Shown piece after piece: positions 8,370-16,951 of a DNA stretch of 64,000 bases. Position numbers and translations under genes: made by a program. Each line of letters begins with the position of its first letter. Positions within the stretch are counted from its first letter, which is position 1. The notes beneath the pieces are model-generated. The model made no database searches. It had not been told where the DNA came from and saw only the letters and a program-made list of their open reading frames with translations. This DNA is from an uncultured Anaerolineae bacterium (GTDB taxonomy: Bacteria; Chloroflexota; Anaerolineae; CG2-30-64-16), in contig CAKZKT010000147.1 in assembly GCA_937124585.1 (NCBI GenBank), forward strand, positions 46,649 through 110,648, given 5' to 3'.

Positions 8370-9352
8370 AGCGGCGCTGCGCGCATCGCATCCAACTGGC
8401 GCAATGCATCAGCCGGCAACGGACCGCGCGCCGCGCTGGCCGCTGCCGGCTCCAACTGCTGCCGGTCGGAGATGCCCACCAGCGCGGTCGAGATGGTCGG
8501 CGCGCTCAGGGCGAAGCGCAGTGCAGCCTCGACCAGGCTGCCGGCATAGCCGGCACGCACGAGAAAGTCGAAACGTCGGGCATAGGCGACATCGGCAGCG
8601 TAATCGCGGCCAGAGGCGATCGGCTCTACCGCGGCCAGCGCGTTCGGGTGGCGCTCGGCAAGGCCGCTGAGCGCGCCGCCGGCCAGCACGCGGATGGCGA
8701 TCACACCCATGCCGCGATCGGTCGCCCGTTCCATCAGCCGCTCATAATCCTGGAAAGGAAAGTCGGGGCCGACTGCCTGGCCAGCGGACGGGTTGATGAG
8801 ATTGTAGCAGCACTGGATCGTCTGGGCCGGGATTGCAGCGACCGCCCGCTGCAGGGCCGCGGTCTCACCCAGGCCATTGATGCCCCAGAAGCGCGCTTTG
8901 CCCTGGGCGCACAACTTCTCGAACGCCTCGCCGGCCCGCAGCGCGTCCTCGACGCTGACCCAACGCCGCTCCGGCCGACGGCGGTCGGCGAGGGGATTGT
9001 GCAACTGGATCAGGTCTACCATCTCGCGGCGCAGCCGACGCAGGCTGGCCTCGACCGAGGCGATCACGGCGGTTGCAATCGGCTCGTCGTCCGTCGCAGC
9101 AAGCTGGACTTTCGTGCCGACCAGCACATCGGCCTTCAATTCGGCCAGCACGCGGCCCAGGTTCGTCTCAGAGAGGCCGTTGCCGTAGATGGCCGCGGTG
9201 TCGAAGTAGTTGATGCCCAGCTCGATGGCGCGAGCAACCGTCGCCGTCATCTCGCGAGGCTCGCCCTTCACCAGCAGCCCGCCGACCGCGCCGCAGCCGA
9301 AGCCGAGAACAGAGACGCGCAGGCCCGTACGGCCCAGAAGACGATATTCCAT
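8366..9352 (-). CDS. Aldo/keto reductase
   Basis: About 328 residues starting MEYRLLGRTGLRVSVLGFG, the common N-terminus of AKR family proteins. Catalytic residues are visible: Asp in NYFDTAAIYG with the Tyr just after it, Lys in LVGTKV and His in LIQLHNPL. It should be an NAD(P)H-dependent (beta/alpha)8 oxidoreductase acting on a sugar or sugar acid, which fits the neighbouring enolase-superfamily dehydratase. The ATG at 9352 gives the canonical N-terminus but its GGGGGAGG is only one base away; an in-frame TTG at 9367 overlapping the upstream stop is the alternative start. Confidence 0.88.
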   Translation of the reverse strand: MEYRLLGRTGLRVSVLGFGCGAVGGLLVKGEPREMTATVARAIELGINYFDTAAIYGNGLSETNLGRVLAELKADVLVGTKVQLAATDDEPIATAVIASVEASLRRLRREMVDLIQLHNPLADRRRPERRWVSVEDALRAGEAFEKLCAQGKARFWGINGLGETAALQRAVAAIPAQTIQCCYNLINPSAGQAVGPDFPFQDYERLMERATDRGMGVIAIRVLAGGALSGLAERHPNALAAVEPIASGRDYAADVAYARRFDFLVRAGYAGSLVEAALRFALSAPTISTALVGISDRQQLEPAAASAARGPLPADALRQLDAMRAAPL

Positions 9353-9363
9353 GCCTCCCCCGT

Positions 9364-10554
9364 TCAATCGAAGAAGTCTTCATCTCCAGGCTGGAGATAG
9401 GGTCGGGCTTTCTCCGGGTTGAGCTCCACGCCCAGTCCGGGCCGATCCCACACCTCGATGTGGCTGTCTACGACGATCGGATTTGGCAGGCTCTCGACGA
9501 TATCGTACCACCATTCAGGCCGGCCGGTCGGATACTCGAAGGCAATGTAGTTGTGGGGCAGCGTTGCGCAGACCTGCACCAGGGCGGCCAAGCCGATCAA
9601 GCCGTCGGCGATGCCATGTGGCGCGATGAGGATGCCGTGCAGGTCGGCGTATTCGGCGATCCATTTCAGCTCGGCCAGGCCGCCGACGTCGGCCGGGTCG
9701 GGTCCGATGATGCGCACGGCCTGCTTTTCGATCAGATCCACAAAGTTGTGACGGAGATAGATCTGCTCGCCGGTATGAATAGGGGTCGCGGTGGCGCGTG
9801 TGACTTCGCTGTAGAGCTGGGCCAGCACGTAGGGGGTGTAGTCCCCGGTGATGAGGTCTTCCAGCCACATCACGTTCAGCGGTTCCAGCGCCCTCGCCAG
9901 ACGGATGGCATCGGGCACGGTCCAGCCTGGCCCGCAGTCGAGAGCCAGGCCTACCTCGTCGCCGAGCACGGCCTTCATCGCTTCGACGCAGGCGATCACG
10001 TGCTTCAGCCCGCGCTCGGTGAGGGGACCGCGGTTGGGGTAGAACTGGCCCTCACGCACGTCGCTGTAGGTGAAGTCAGGCAGGCGGAGCGGCATCGGAC
10101 TATGGAAGCCGATCCCCTGTTTGATGATTGAGAACTTTTCAGGCGAGGCCTTCATCAGGGCCATGTTCGCCGCGAAATCGTCGGGGGTGTAGCCGGTCAT
10201 GGGGAAGCGCACCGCGCCATTGTAGACGCGCACCCGGTCGCGCACCTTGCCGCCGAGCAGCTTGTAGACCGGCAATCCGGACGCCTTGCCGGCAATGTCC
10301 CAAAGGGCCATTTCGATGGCGCTCACAGCTGCGCCCCAGGGTTTGAAGCTGCCGAGCCGACGGATTTTCAGCATCACCCGCTCGACGTTGGTCGGGTCTT
10401 CGCCCACGATGAACGGTTTATAGAACAGCACGTGCGGCTTGAGGTAGGGCTTGGGCCATTCGGCCTGGCCCCAGCCGACGATTCCCTCGTCGGTGACGAT
10501 GCGCACAACCGGATGCTGGCCAATGATCGCACATTTGAGGTCCGTGATCTGCAT
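9364..10554 (-). CDS. Enolase-superfamily (mandelate racemase/muconate lactonizing type) sugar-acid dehydratase
   Basis: 396 residues with the capping domain (AAVSAIEMALWDIAGKASGLPVYKLLGG split across the domain junction) and barrel metal ligands: Asp in LALDCGPG (near 203), Glu in WLEDLI (near 228), Glu in HTGEQIY (near 261) and a candidate catalytic His in IAPHGI (near 309). This matches acid-sugar dehydratases such as galactonate or gluconate dehydratase, in which metal-stabilised enolate formation leads to loss of water. The exact substrate cannot be fixed. GGAGACC lies just before the ATG. The stop overlaps the possible TTG start of the aldo/keto reductase. Confidence 0.88.
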   Translation of the reverse strand: MQITDLKCAIIGQHPVVRIVTDEGIVGWGQAEWPKPYLKPHVLFYKPFIVGEDPTNVERVMLKIRRLGSFKPWGAAVSAIEMALWDIAGKASGLPVYKLLGGKVRDRVRVYNGAVRFPMTGYTPDDFAANMALMKASPEKFSIIKQGIGFHSPMPLRLPDFTYSDVREGQFYPNRGPLTERGLKHVIACVEAMKAVLGDEVGLALDCGPGWTVPDAIRLARALEPLNVMWLEDLITGDYTPYVLAQLYSEVTRATATPIHTGEQIYLRHNFVDLIEKQAVRIIGPDPADVGGLAELKWIAEYADLHGILIAPHGIADGLIGLAALVQVCATLPHNYIAFEYPTGRPEWWYDIVESLPNPIVVDSHIEVWDRPGLGVELNPEKARPYLQPGDEDFFD

Positions 10555-10582
10555 GGTTGGTCTCCGTTGGATTGGGGTGTGG

Positions 10583-10630
10583 GTTGTGAGGTGAAACGTG
10601 AAATGTCAGGCACCATACACCATACGTCAT
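10583..10630. repeat. Family C motif (TTTCACGTTTCAC-like), intergenic
   Basis: The gap between the cytidylate-kinase-like gene and the dehydratase gene holds GGTGAAACGTGAAATGTCAG followed by a tandem CACCATAC-type stretch. Related TGACA...TTTCAC...TTTCAC strings occur near 2388, 23270, 23335, 24424 and 53270. Its function is unknown. Confidence 0.45.
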
Positions 10631-10663
10631 GCGTCAAATGGCAGATCGATGACGCCGGACGTT

Positions 10664-11299
10664 CTATGCCTCTCGCTGGCTGTCTTTTTCCCGCGCGACC
10701 AGGATGATGATTTGCGCGGCGACTTCGGGATTTACGGCGCCAGTGTTGATTGTCAGATGGTAGTAGCGAGGGTCTTTCCACTCGGCGTTCGGGTACATGT
10801 GACGGATCGCCTGGCGTTTTTCTTCGTCGGAGGCGGCGATGCGGCGACGGGCTTCGGCCTCGGCGATGTTGTAGCGTTGCATGAGCCGACGGACGCGCAC
10901 CTCGATCGGCGCGTAGAGATGCACATGCAGCGCAGTAGGCCAGTCGCGCAATGCCATCTGTCCGCCGCGGCCGACGATGACCACGTTTCCCTCGGCCGCG
11001 ACCTGTTCCATGGTCTGGCGCACGATGCGAATGTAGGTCTGGTCGTCTACGGCGCGCTTGCTGTCGAACGCGGTGGGCTGCTTGCTGTAGAGGCTGAGCA
11101 TGTCGGAGCTGACCAGCCGGGCGCGCGTGGCAAAGCTGCGTTCCATCGCCAGGACTGCTTCGACATCTACACCGGCCTGCCGCGCGATCTCGGACAGCAG
11201 CGCTTTGTCCACGCGGCGATAGCCGAGCTCCTGGCATACCAGATCAGCGATGCGATCTCCTTCGCTGCCCAGTTCGCGCGAGATGGTGATCACAGCCAT
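10664..11299 (-). CDS. Cytidylate-kinase-like family protein
   Basis: 211 residues beginning MAVITISRELGSEGDRIADL, the N-terminal pattern of the cytidylate kinase-like family (PF13189 type), which has an atypical phosphate-binding loop. The conserved VVIVGRGGQMAL and the lid-like block RVRRLMQRYNIAEAEARRRI are also present. Function in this family is mostly untested; nucleotide kinase activity is inferred only. The ATG at 11299 is chosen over an upstream ATG at 11332 because AGGGGGG lies directly before it and homologues start at this point. The preceding DUF1349 gene ends 29 bases upstream. Confidence 0.75.
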   Translation of the reverse strand: MAVITISRELGSEGDRIADLVCQELGYRRVDKALLSEIARQAGVDVEAVLAMERSFATRARLVSSDMLSLYSKQPTAFDSKRAVDDQTYIRIVRQTMEQVAAEGNVVIVGRGGQMALRDWPTALHVHLYAPIEVRVRRLMQRYNIAEAEARRRIAASDEEKRQAIRHMYPNAEWKDPRYYHLTINTGAVNPEVAAQIIILVAREKDSQREA

Positions 11300-11328
11300 A
11301 TGTCCCCCCTCGATCTGCCCGGCGACGC

Positions 11329-11943
11329 TCACACGCCAGCCCGCAGATCGGTGATCGTCCGTGAGTCCACTGTGAAGCTAAGGAAATCCACCGTGGTGCC
11401 TGGGCCGGTCGGGCATTGCGCCACCAGCCCGACCTGGATCGTGGGAGGCACGACCAATCGGAACAGGCGCACCATCTGCCAGCCTTTGCCGTCCAACGCG
11501 TAGTGCATGCCGAAGACATCGCCAGCACGGAAAAGCTGCAGCCACACATCCGGCGCGACCAAGTTGACGCCGTTGGCGTCATCGGAGTATTCATTGGTGA
11601 CGACGCTGACGATGGCACGGGTGCCGAAATCAGTCGCCTCGTAGCAAAGTTTGGCCCAGTGCAGAGCGTCGTGTCGCGCCATGAGTGCAGCGGCATCGTA
11701 GTGAGAAGCGTGGACAGGGCGCACATGGGCCTGTGCGACGAAGTCACCCATGACTTCGAGCCATAGATAGGGGGCGTTGTCTGGCGTTTGCGTCCCATCG
11801 GGAGACCGGAAGTAGTCCGTCTTGGGGCCGACCTGCACGCGCAGGCCGCGACCGGACAGCGGCTCCCAGCGCAGCGGCGGATGGGTCCAGCGCAGCGGGC
11901 TGGAGGACAGAGTCTGCGGCGTGAGGGCATCCAGCAGGTTCAT
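11329..11943 (-). CDS. DUF1349 beta-sandwich protein
   Basis: 204 residues matching the DUF1349 pattern of concanavalin-like proteins: a YLWLEVMGDFVAQAHV-like strand, WAKLCYEATDFG and DVWLQLFRAGDVFGMHYALDG, ending in a strand (TVDFLSFTV). Such proteins often sit beside sugar enzymes and were named for resemblance to an enolase regulator in yeast; the biochemical role is not established. The ATG at 11943 is supported by GAGGAGGAATT directly upstream; a longer frame to 12081 would run through the promoter and a repeat. It lies between GH42 and the cytidylate-kinase-like gene. Confidence 0.8.
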   Translation of the reverse strand: MNLLDALTPQTLSSSPLRWTHPPLRWEPLSGRGLRVQVGPKTDYFRSPDGTQTPDNAPYLWLEVMGDFVAQAHVRPVHASHYDAAALMARHDALHWAKLCYEATDFGTRAIVSVVTNEYSDDANGVNLVAPDVWLQLFRAGDVFGMHYALDGKGWQMVRLFRLVVPPTIQVGLVAQCPTGPGTTVDFLSFTVDSRTITDLRAGV

Positions 11944-11984
11944 GGGAATTCCTCCTCGGCATGGCGATTGGAGATTCAAGAGGA

Positions 11985-11990
11985 AGTATA
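11985..11990 (-). promoter_or_regulatory. Extended -10 promoter for the DUF1349 operon
   Basis: On the minus strand TGTTATACT gives an extended -10 (TGn plus TATACT). Transcription would start near 11978, about 35 bases before the ATG at 11943. No good -35 is visible, as is common with an extended -10. The surrounding 40 bases are much more AT-rich than the genes. Confidence 0.5.
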
Positions 11991-12053
11991 ACACAGCAAG
12001 CGAATTCGAGAAAAGTTCCGCCGGGGCGAGCAGAAACGAAAGGTTGGCCATGC

Positions 12054-12128
12054 GCCCGACACGGACCATCACGAATGCCACGGATCAACGGGCACGCCTC
12101 CGTGGCCTCCGTGCCCTCCGTGTCGAGC
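12054..12128. repeat. Family B long palindrome, copy B3
   Basis: The arms GCCCGACACGGA and TCCGTGTCGAGC pair apart from one mismatch, with an inner CCACGGA/TCCGTGG stem. The loop resembles the reverse complement of the loops of copies B1 and B2, so this copy lies in the opposite orientation. It begins 19 bases after the GH42 stop (minus strand) and separates that gene from the DUF1349 promoter, consistent with a role at the GH42 mRNA 3' end. Confidence 0.85.
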
Positions 12129-12147
12129 GACCTCCGCCACACACCAA

Positions 12148-14163
12148 TCAGAGACCACCCTCCCTCACAATCCTCACACCGAACGGCGGAATCTCCACAC
12201 TATCGCCGACCGCTGCGGCCGCCAACAGGTCAAACCCCGGCCTCGCCAGCGCAACCTTGACCGCCGCATCGCTATGGTTTAGATAAAACGCGTATCGCGT
12301 TCCACCCCTACTGCGATAACTCACCTCGACGCACTCCGGCAAGTCGGACAGCACCGCAACGCCAGCTCCCGGCAGCACACCATAACGCAGAAAACCGATC
12401 AGACCGGCTGGCTCCATAACCGTCCCGACATAAAAACAACAGCCCTTGCCGTAGGCATGGCGCACCACTGCCGGCTTCCCTGCATAATAACGACCCTCAT
12501 AACGATGCGACACCTCCGCGTCCCCCTCCGGCACCAGCACATCGGCCAGGCCATACGCGCGGTAAAGATGATTGGCCGGACAGCGCACCCGCATCTCCAG
12601 GCCGGGGATCTGTGAGAACGCATCGTACTCCTCGACATAGCAACCCGCGACCTCGCGCAGAGGGCCAGGCAGCAGCGCGTCCACGATGGCGCCCTCCGAC
12701 TCCTTCACCCCACTGCGCGGCCCGAGAATCAACGTGCCGCCCGCGCGGACAAACGCCGCCAGCCGCTCGGCGGTCGCCGGCGGACACACATGGACGCTCG
12801 GCGCAATGAGCACCTTGTAGCGCGTCAGATCGGCGTCAATGCTCACCGCATCCGCCACAACCCCCAGCCGCGCCAGTGCAGCATCCCACCCGTTCGCCAT
12901 CGCCCGATAATCGAAGCCATCGCCGGTATTTGGCTGCGTCTCCAGCGCCCACAGGCTATCGTAGTCATAGAGAATGCCCACCTCGGCCGCCACCTCGCTG
13001 CCGTCCAGCTCGGTCGAAAGCGCCCGGAACTCCGCGCCAAGCTGCTTCACCTCCTCGTACCGGCGCTGCGGGATGCCGTGATGATAAAGAATGCCGTGCC
13101 AGTACTGCTCGCGACCCCACCGACACGAACGCCAGCGGAAGAAACTGATCATGTCTGCGCCGCGCGCGACCGCCTGATAGGCCCACAGCCGCATCTGACC
13201 CGGTGGCGGCGTAGCGGCATAACTGCCCCAGCCGCCTGGCCCCGATGCCTGCTCCATCACCCACACGGGCTTCTGCTTCAGCCCGCGCATCAAATCGTGC
13301 GCCAGGGGTGCCGGTGGCCGGTTCGTGTTATTGGCGAGAAACGGATAATTATCCCACGAAACGATATCCAGGTCGGTGGCCAACTTGAAATAGTCAATCT
13401 GATGGAAAAGCCCCATCAAATTGTGCGTGATCGGCCGGCCAGGCGAATGACGGCGAATGATCTCCACCTGCTCGCGATTCATCTCGACCTGCACATCGGA
13501 CGAAAAACGATAAAAATCAAGCACCAGACCTGGATTCTGCCCGTCGTTGGCCGTCCGATCGGCGGTGTCCATTGGCGGCCAGATCTGATCGAAATCGTCA
13601 TACTCATGACTCCAGAACACCGTACCCCAGGCCGCGTTCAGCGCCGCGATGTCATTGTTGAAGCGCCGGCGCAGCCACGAGCGAAATGCCCGCCCACAAT
13701 TCGGGCAATGACAGCGCGCAGTGCCGTGACAACCGAACTCGTTATCGGTCTGCCAGGCGACCACGTGCGGATTCTGGCCCAGCGCGGCCGTCATCTTCTC
13801 GACGATGCGCCGCGCATAGGCACGATAGCCGGGATGATTCTTGCACGCATCCTGCCGCTGACCCCACTCCTTCACCTGGCCGTTGCTTTTCACCTGATGA
13901 ATATCGGGGTACATCTCATGCAGCCACGCCGGATAAGTGGGCGTGGGCGTGCCGAGGATCGTCTGGATGCCATAGCGACCGAACAGATTAATGGCCTCCT
14001 CCAGCCAGCCGAAATCAAACTGCCCCTCGCGAGGCTCCAGGCGATGCCATGCAAACTCCGCCATCCGCACCCGGCTAATGCCGGCCTCTTGCATCAAACG
14101 AGCATCGGTCTCCCAACGCTCACGTGGCCAGTGTTCAGGATAATAAGCGACGCCGAGAATCAT
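12148..14163 (-). CDS. GH42 beta-galactosidase
   Basis: 671 residues with the GH42 three-domain plan. The barrel starts GVAYYPEHWP, has the acid/base Glu in AWQTDNEFG (near 142) and the nucleophile Glu in VWVMEQASGPGGW (near 304). A Cys cluster after the acid/base (CHGTARCHCPNCG) is the Zn site found in many GH42 enzymes. The middle region (residues about 390-600, with AAEVGILYDYDSLWALE) is the trimerisation domain. No signal peptide, so it acts in the cytoplasm on imported galactosides. AAAGGAG precedes the ATG. It lies 30 bases after the M81 gene and is probably co-transcribed with it. Confidence 0.93.
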   Translation of the reverse strand: MILGVAYYPEHWPRERWETDARLMQEAGISRVRMAEFAWHRLEPREGQFDFGWLEEAINLFGRYGIQTILGTPTPTYPAWLHEMYPDIHQVKSNGQVKEWGQRQDACKNHPGYRAYARRIVEKMTAALGQNPHVVAWQTDNEFGCHGTARCHCPNCGRAFRSWLRRRFNNDIAALNAAWGTVFWSHEYDDFDQIWPPMDTADRTANDGQNPGLVLDFYRFSSDVQVEMNREQVEIIRRHSPGRPITHNLMGLFHQIDYFKLATDLDIVSWDNYPFLANNTNRPPAPLAHDLMRGLKQKPVWVMEQASGPGGWGSYAATPPPGQMRLWAYQAVARGADMISFFRWRSCRWGREQYWHGILYHHGIPQRRYEEVKQLGAEFRALSTELDGSEVAAEVGILYDYDSLWALETQPNTGDGFDYRAMANGWDAALARLGVVADAVSIDADLTRYKVLIAPSVHVCPPATAERLAAFVRAGGTLILGPRSGVKESEGAIVDALLPGPLREVAGCYVEEYDAFSQIPGLEMRVRCPANHLYRAYGLADVLVPEGDAEVSHRYEGRYYAGKPAVVRHAYGKGCCFYVGTVMEPAGLIGFLRYGVLPGAGVAVLSDLPECVEVSYRSRGGTRYAFYLNHSDAAVKVALARPGFDLLAAAAVGDSVEIPPFGVRIVREGGL

Positions 14164-14193
14164 AGGCTTTGACTCCTTTCTTATTTTGATTTC

Positions 14194-15639
14194 TCAATCC
14201 AGTGGAAACATCGGCCGTTGCACGCGGCGAAACTCCATCCGCTCCACCCGACAATTGGTACAGCCCGGAGTGAAGGCCAGAATCGAACGCGGCGCGATAC
14301 GGGCAAACTCCGTAGTCAAATAGCCGCGCTTGAGCACCACAATGCGATAATCGAGCGGCTCCAGGCCCAACACGCGCAGCTGGAGCGGATCCTCGAAACT
14401 GTGCCGCGTAGCAGACAAGACGACATCTATGCCGGCCACATTGAGCACAGCGATGGGGCCGATCCGCGTGCGGCCCATGGCCTGGCGCAGCCCACCGCGC
14501 CAGGCTGCACCATCGAAAAGCGAGCGCACGACACCCGTCACGGCCAGCGGCCGACCGTGGCGCACATCGAGCTTGCCGCCGATCTCCAGGCTGATCTCCG
14601 CGCCGACACCGGCTGCCAGACAGGCCTCCACCGCATCGCGATCCCACATCCCCGCATAAAGCACACTGCTCACCTGGCGTTCGAGCAGCGCGGCCAATAA
14701 AGCCGGCACATCGGTCGAGCCGCCGGCGCCGGGATTGTCGCCGGAATCGGAGAGGAAAACCGTCGGCTCCGCCGCGGCCAGAGCCGTTTCGACCGCCTCC
14801 TCCAGATCATACGCTTCGGCGCTGATCGCGAACTCATGGCGCCGGGCCCAAAACTCGGCCGCGATGCGTTCGGCCTGGGCCTGGGCCAGAGCGGCATCGC
14901 CATCGGTCACAACGACCGCGCTGACGCCGATATCGGGCACGTCGGCCCAGCAGTGACCGTTCATCAACGACGCCGAGAGGACACCGGGGATGCGTTCGAC
15001 CTCGGCGACCAGGGCCATCATGGACTTCATCGGGTCCAAACTGGTCTGGGCCATCTCGCCGGGCAACAGGAACGGGATCTTGGCAAAGCCGATGCAGGGC
15101 CGAACGCCCTCGGTCAAAATCTGCAGCAACAGCTGCGCGGCGCGCTGACCGGTCTCAAACGCGTCATCATGCGGGGCCGTCTTGTACGCGACCAGCGCAT
15201 CCACGTAGCGCATGGTGTTGCGGATCAGATTGGCGTGCATGTCGAGCGCGACCGTGATCGGCACATCCTGGCCGACGCGAGCGCGCAGATCGGCCAGCAG
15301 GTCGTCCTCGCAATAGTCCAGCCCCTCAGCGCGCATTGCGCCGTGAAGCGCCAAACAGACGCCGTCCACATTCTGCGCTGCGGCCAGAATGCCAGCCTTA
15401 AACTGCTCATAGGCCGGGCGCGCCACCACCCCGCCGGGCATGGCCCAGGCCGTCAGCGACGGCACGAGCGCGATGTCGCCGCGCCGGCTCAACGTCTCCA
15501 CGATGCCGGCAAACGAGCTGCGGCGCAGCGGCATTTGAAGCGTCTCCGCGCCCCAGCGCACGAAGAAATCATCTGCGGTGGTGAGAAACGGGGTAAATGT
15601 GTTCGACTCGTGCCCAAAGGCACCGACCAGGACTCGCAT
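14194..15639 (-). CDS. M81 family metallopeptidase / MlrC-like protein
   Basis: 481 residues beginning MRVLVGAFGHESNTFTP, the typical MlrC/M81 N-terminus. Further family blocks are LALHGAMRAEGLDYCEDD, VALDMHANL and FLSDSGDNPGAGGSTD, which carry the His and Asp metal ligands. MlrC hydrolyses linearised microcystin, but most relatives have other, unknown amide substrates. The ATG at 15639 is supported by the N-terminal motif and a moderate AGGCAGG; a longer frame to 15786 would overlap the predicted promoter. It is the first gene of the minus-strand unit divergent from the LacI regulator. Confidence 0.88.
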   Translation of the reverse strand: MRVLVGAFGHESNTFTPFLTTADDFFVRWGAETLQMPLRRSSFAGIVETLSRRGDIALVPSLTAWAMPGGVVARPAYEQFKAGILAAAQNVDGVCLALHGAMRAEGLDYCEDDLLADLRARVGQDVPITVALDMHANLIRNTMRYVDALVAYKTAPHDDAFETGQRAAQLLLQILTEGVRPCIGFAKIPFLLPGEMAQTSLDPMKSMMALVAEVERIPGVLSASLMNGHCWADVPDIGVSAVVVTDGDAALAQAQAERIAAEFWARRHEFAISAEAYDLEEAVETALAAAEPTVFLSDSGDNPGAGGSTDVPALLAALLERQVSSVLYAGMWDRDAVEACLAAGVGAEISLEIGGKLDVRHGRPLAVTGVVRSLFDGAAWRGGLRQAMGRTRIGPIAVLNVAGIDVVLSATRHSFEDPLQLRVLGLEPLDYRIVVLKRGYLTTEFARIAPRSILAFTPGCTNCRVERMEFRRVQRPMFPLD

Positions 15640-15704
15640 GTGCACCTGCCTTGTGAAGAAATATTCCGGACATGCAAGGCTTCCCAGAGGAATGCCCGCA
15701 ATAT

Positions 15705-15732
15705 ATTGTACCGCGATTTCGGGCCGGATCAA
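15705..15732 (-). promoter_or_regulatory. Sigma-70-like promoter for the M81-GH42 unit
   Basis: On the minus strand a -35 TTGATC (15732-15727), 16-base spacer and -10 TACAAT (15710-15705) fit a housekeeping promoter. Transcription would begin near 15698, leaving a leader of about 60 bases to the ATG at 15639. Confidence 0.55.
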
Positions 15733-15838
15733 CTCTCGGATTGCCCTGTATCGCGCAGGAAAAGCGCTCCGCAAAGATCTATTCACACGCGTTTTTCTCA
15801 GACAAAAGAACGAGTATGCTCAAATTGCCCCGAAAGCA

Positions 15839-15867
15839 TTGACAGTCGTATCATGTTGTGCTATTGT
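15839..15867 (+). promoter_or_regulatory. Sigma-70-like promoter of the lacI-family gene
   Basis: A perfect -35 TTGACA (15839-15844) is followed after exactly 17 bases by the -10 TATTGT (15862-15867). The predicted start lies within the palindromic operator that follows, so the downstream regulator is probably autorepressed. Confidence 0.7.
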
Positions 15868-15870
15868 GAA

Positions 15871-15892
15871 AAAGCGTTACCGGTAGCGTTTT
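15871..15892. promoter_or_regulatory. LacI/GalR-type operator
   Basis: A 22-bp palindrome centred on ACCGGT (15879-15884); the two 11-base halves match at 9 positions (core GCGTTACCGGTAGCG, flanked by A and T runs). The central CG and A-rich/T-rich flanks are typical of operators bound by the hinge helices of LacI-family dimers. It starts 4 bases after the -10 of the divergent regulator gene. Confidence 0.75.
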
Positions 15893-15925
15893 CACCTCTC
15901 TTCCTGCCGCGGCGAGGGCTATCCG

Positions 15926-16951
15926 ATGAGTGTGAGCATCCGCGATGTTGCACAACGTGCCGGGGTTTCGATCAGTACGGCCTCGCGCGCGCTGAACAAC
16001 AAGCCCGATGTGAACAAAGAAGTCCGACAGCGTGTCCTGGCCGCGGCGCGCGAACTCAATTATGCGGCAAACGTTCATGCGCGCGTGCTGGGTGGCGGTC
16101 GCAGTCGAGCCCTGGGCCTGGTGATCGTGAACAGCGCCGATTTCTTCTTCACGAACATCGTGCGCGGCGTCTCCGACACCGCCACGGCGCACGGTTACAG
16201 CATCATGGTGTGGAACACAGACGAGACTGTAGAAGGGGAACTGTGGGCCCATCAGATGCTGCGGCAACGCCAGGTAGATGGCGCCCTGATCGGATCGGTA
16301 CAGAGCGGCATGGTGCCCCTGGAGCGACTGATAGCCGAAGGCTTGCCCATCGTCCTGCTCAATCGTCGGCTCTCCGGTCTCGCGGCCGATCACGTGCTGT
16401 CTGACTATCGCTGCGGTGCGTATGATGCCACTCGCTATCTGATCGAACTGGGACATCGGCGCATTGCCCACCTGACCTGGCATGATGATCGCTACAGTGT
16501 TCAGGAACGCCTGGCAGGCTACCTGGATGCATTGCGGGATGCCGGCATTGAGCCCCCACCCGATTTCATCATTCGCTGCGCTGTCGGCATGGAAGGCGCC
16601 TACCGGGGCATCCTGAATCGTCTGCCCGAACTGCGCCCCAAGCCGACGGCACTTTTCGTCTACAATGACTATTCCACCATCGGCGTCCTCAAAGCGTTCC
16701 ATGAACTCGACGTGCGCGTCCCTGATGACATCTCTCTGATGGGCTACGACGATATGGAATTCAGCCGGTTCTTGATCCCATCGTTGACCACCATGGCGCA
16801 GAACCCCTACGAGATCGGCCGGCAGGGTACCGAACTGTTGATCGAGCGCTTGCGTGATCGGGATGCGCCCTGGACGCCCCGTCAGATCGTCTTGAGGCCC
16901 GAGCTACGCGTGCGGGCCTCTACAACGCCGCCGGGGAGCGATGATGAGTGA
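15926..16951 (+). CDS. LacI-family transcriptional regulator
   Basis: 341 residues. The N-terminus SIRDVAQRAGVSISTASRAL is the LacI helix-turn-helix, followed by the hinge region and a periplasmic-binding-protein-like ligand domain (LGLVIVNSADFFF to the conserved GYDDMEFSRFLIPSLTTMAQ). It should bind the palindrome at 15871-15892 and respond to a sugar ligand. The adjacent ABC importer and glycosidases suggest it governs the surrounding sugar-use genes in both directions. AGGGC precedes the ATG. Its stop overlaps the start of the next gene. Confidence 0.93.
   Translation: MSVSIRDVAQRAGVSISTASRALNNKPDVNKEVRQRVLAAARELNYAANVHARVLGGGRSRALGLVIVNSADFFFTNIVRGVSDTATAHGYSIMVWNTDETVEGELWAHQMLRQRQVDGALIGSVQSGMVPLERLIAEGLPIVLLNRRLSGLAADHVLSDYRCGAYDATRYLIELGHRRIAHLTWHDDRYSVQERLAGYLDALRDAGIEPPPDFIIRCAVGMEGAYRGILNRLPELRPKPTALFVYNDYSTIGVLKAFHELDVRVPDDISLMGYDDMEFSRFLIPSLTTMAQNPYEIGRQGTELLIERLRDRDAPWTPRQIVLRPELRVRASTTPPGSDDE

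Noticed and set aside
11944..12081. N-terminal extension of the DUF1349 protein
   Set aside because: It would overlap a promoter and the family B palindrome; the ATG at 11943 has GAGGAGG upstream.
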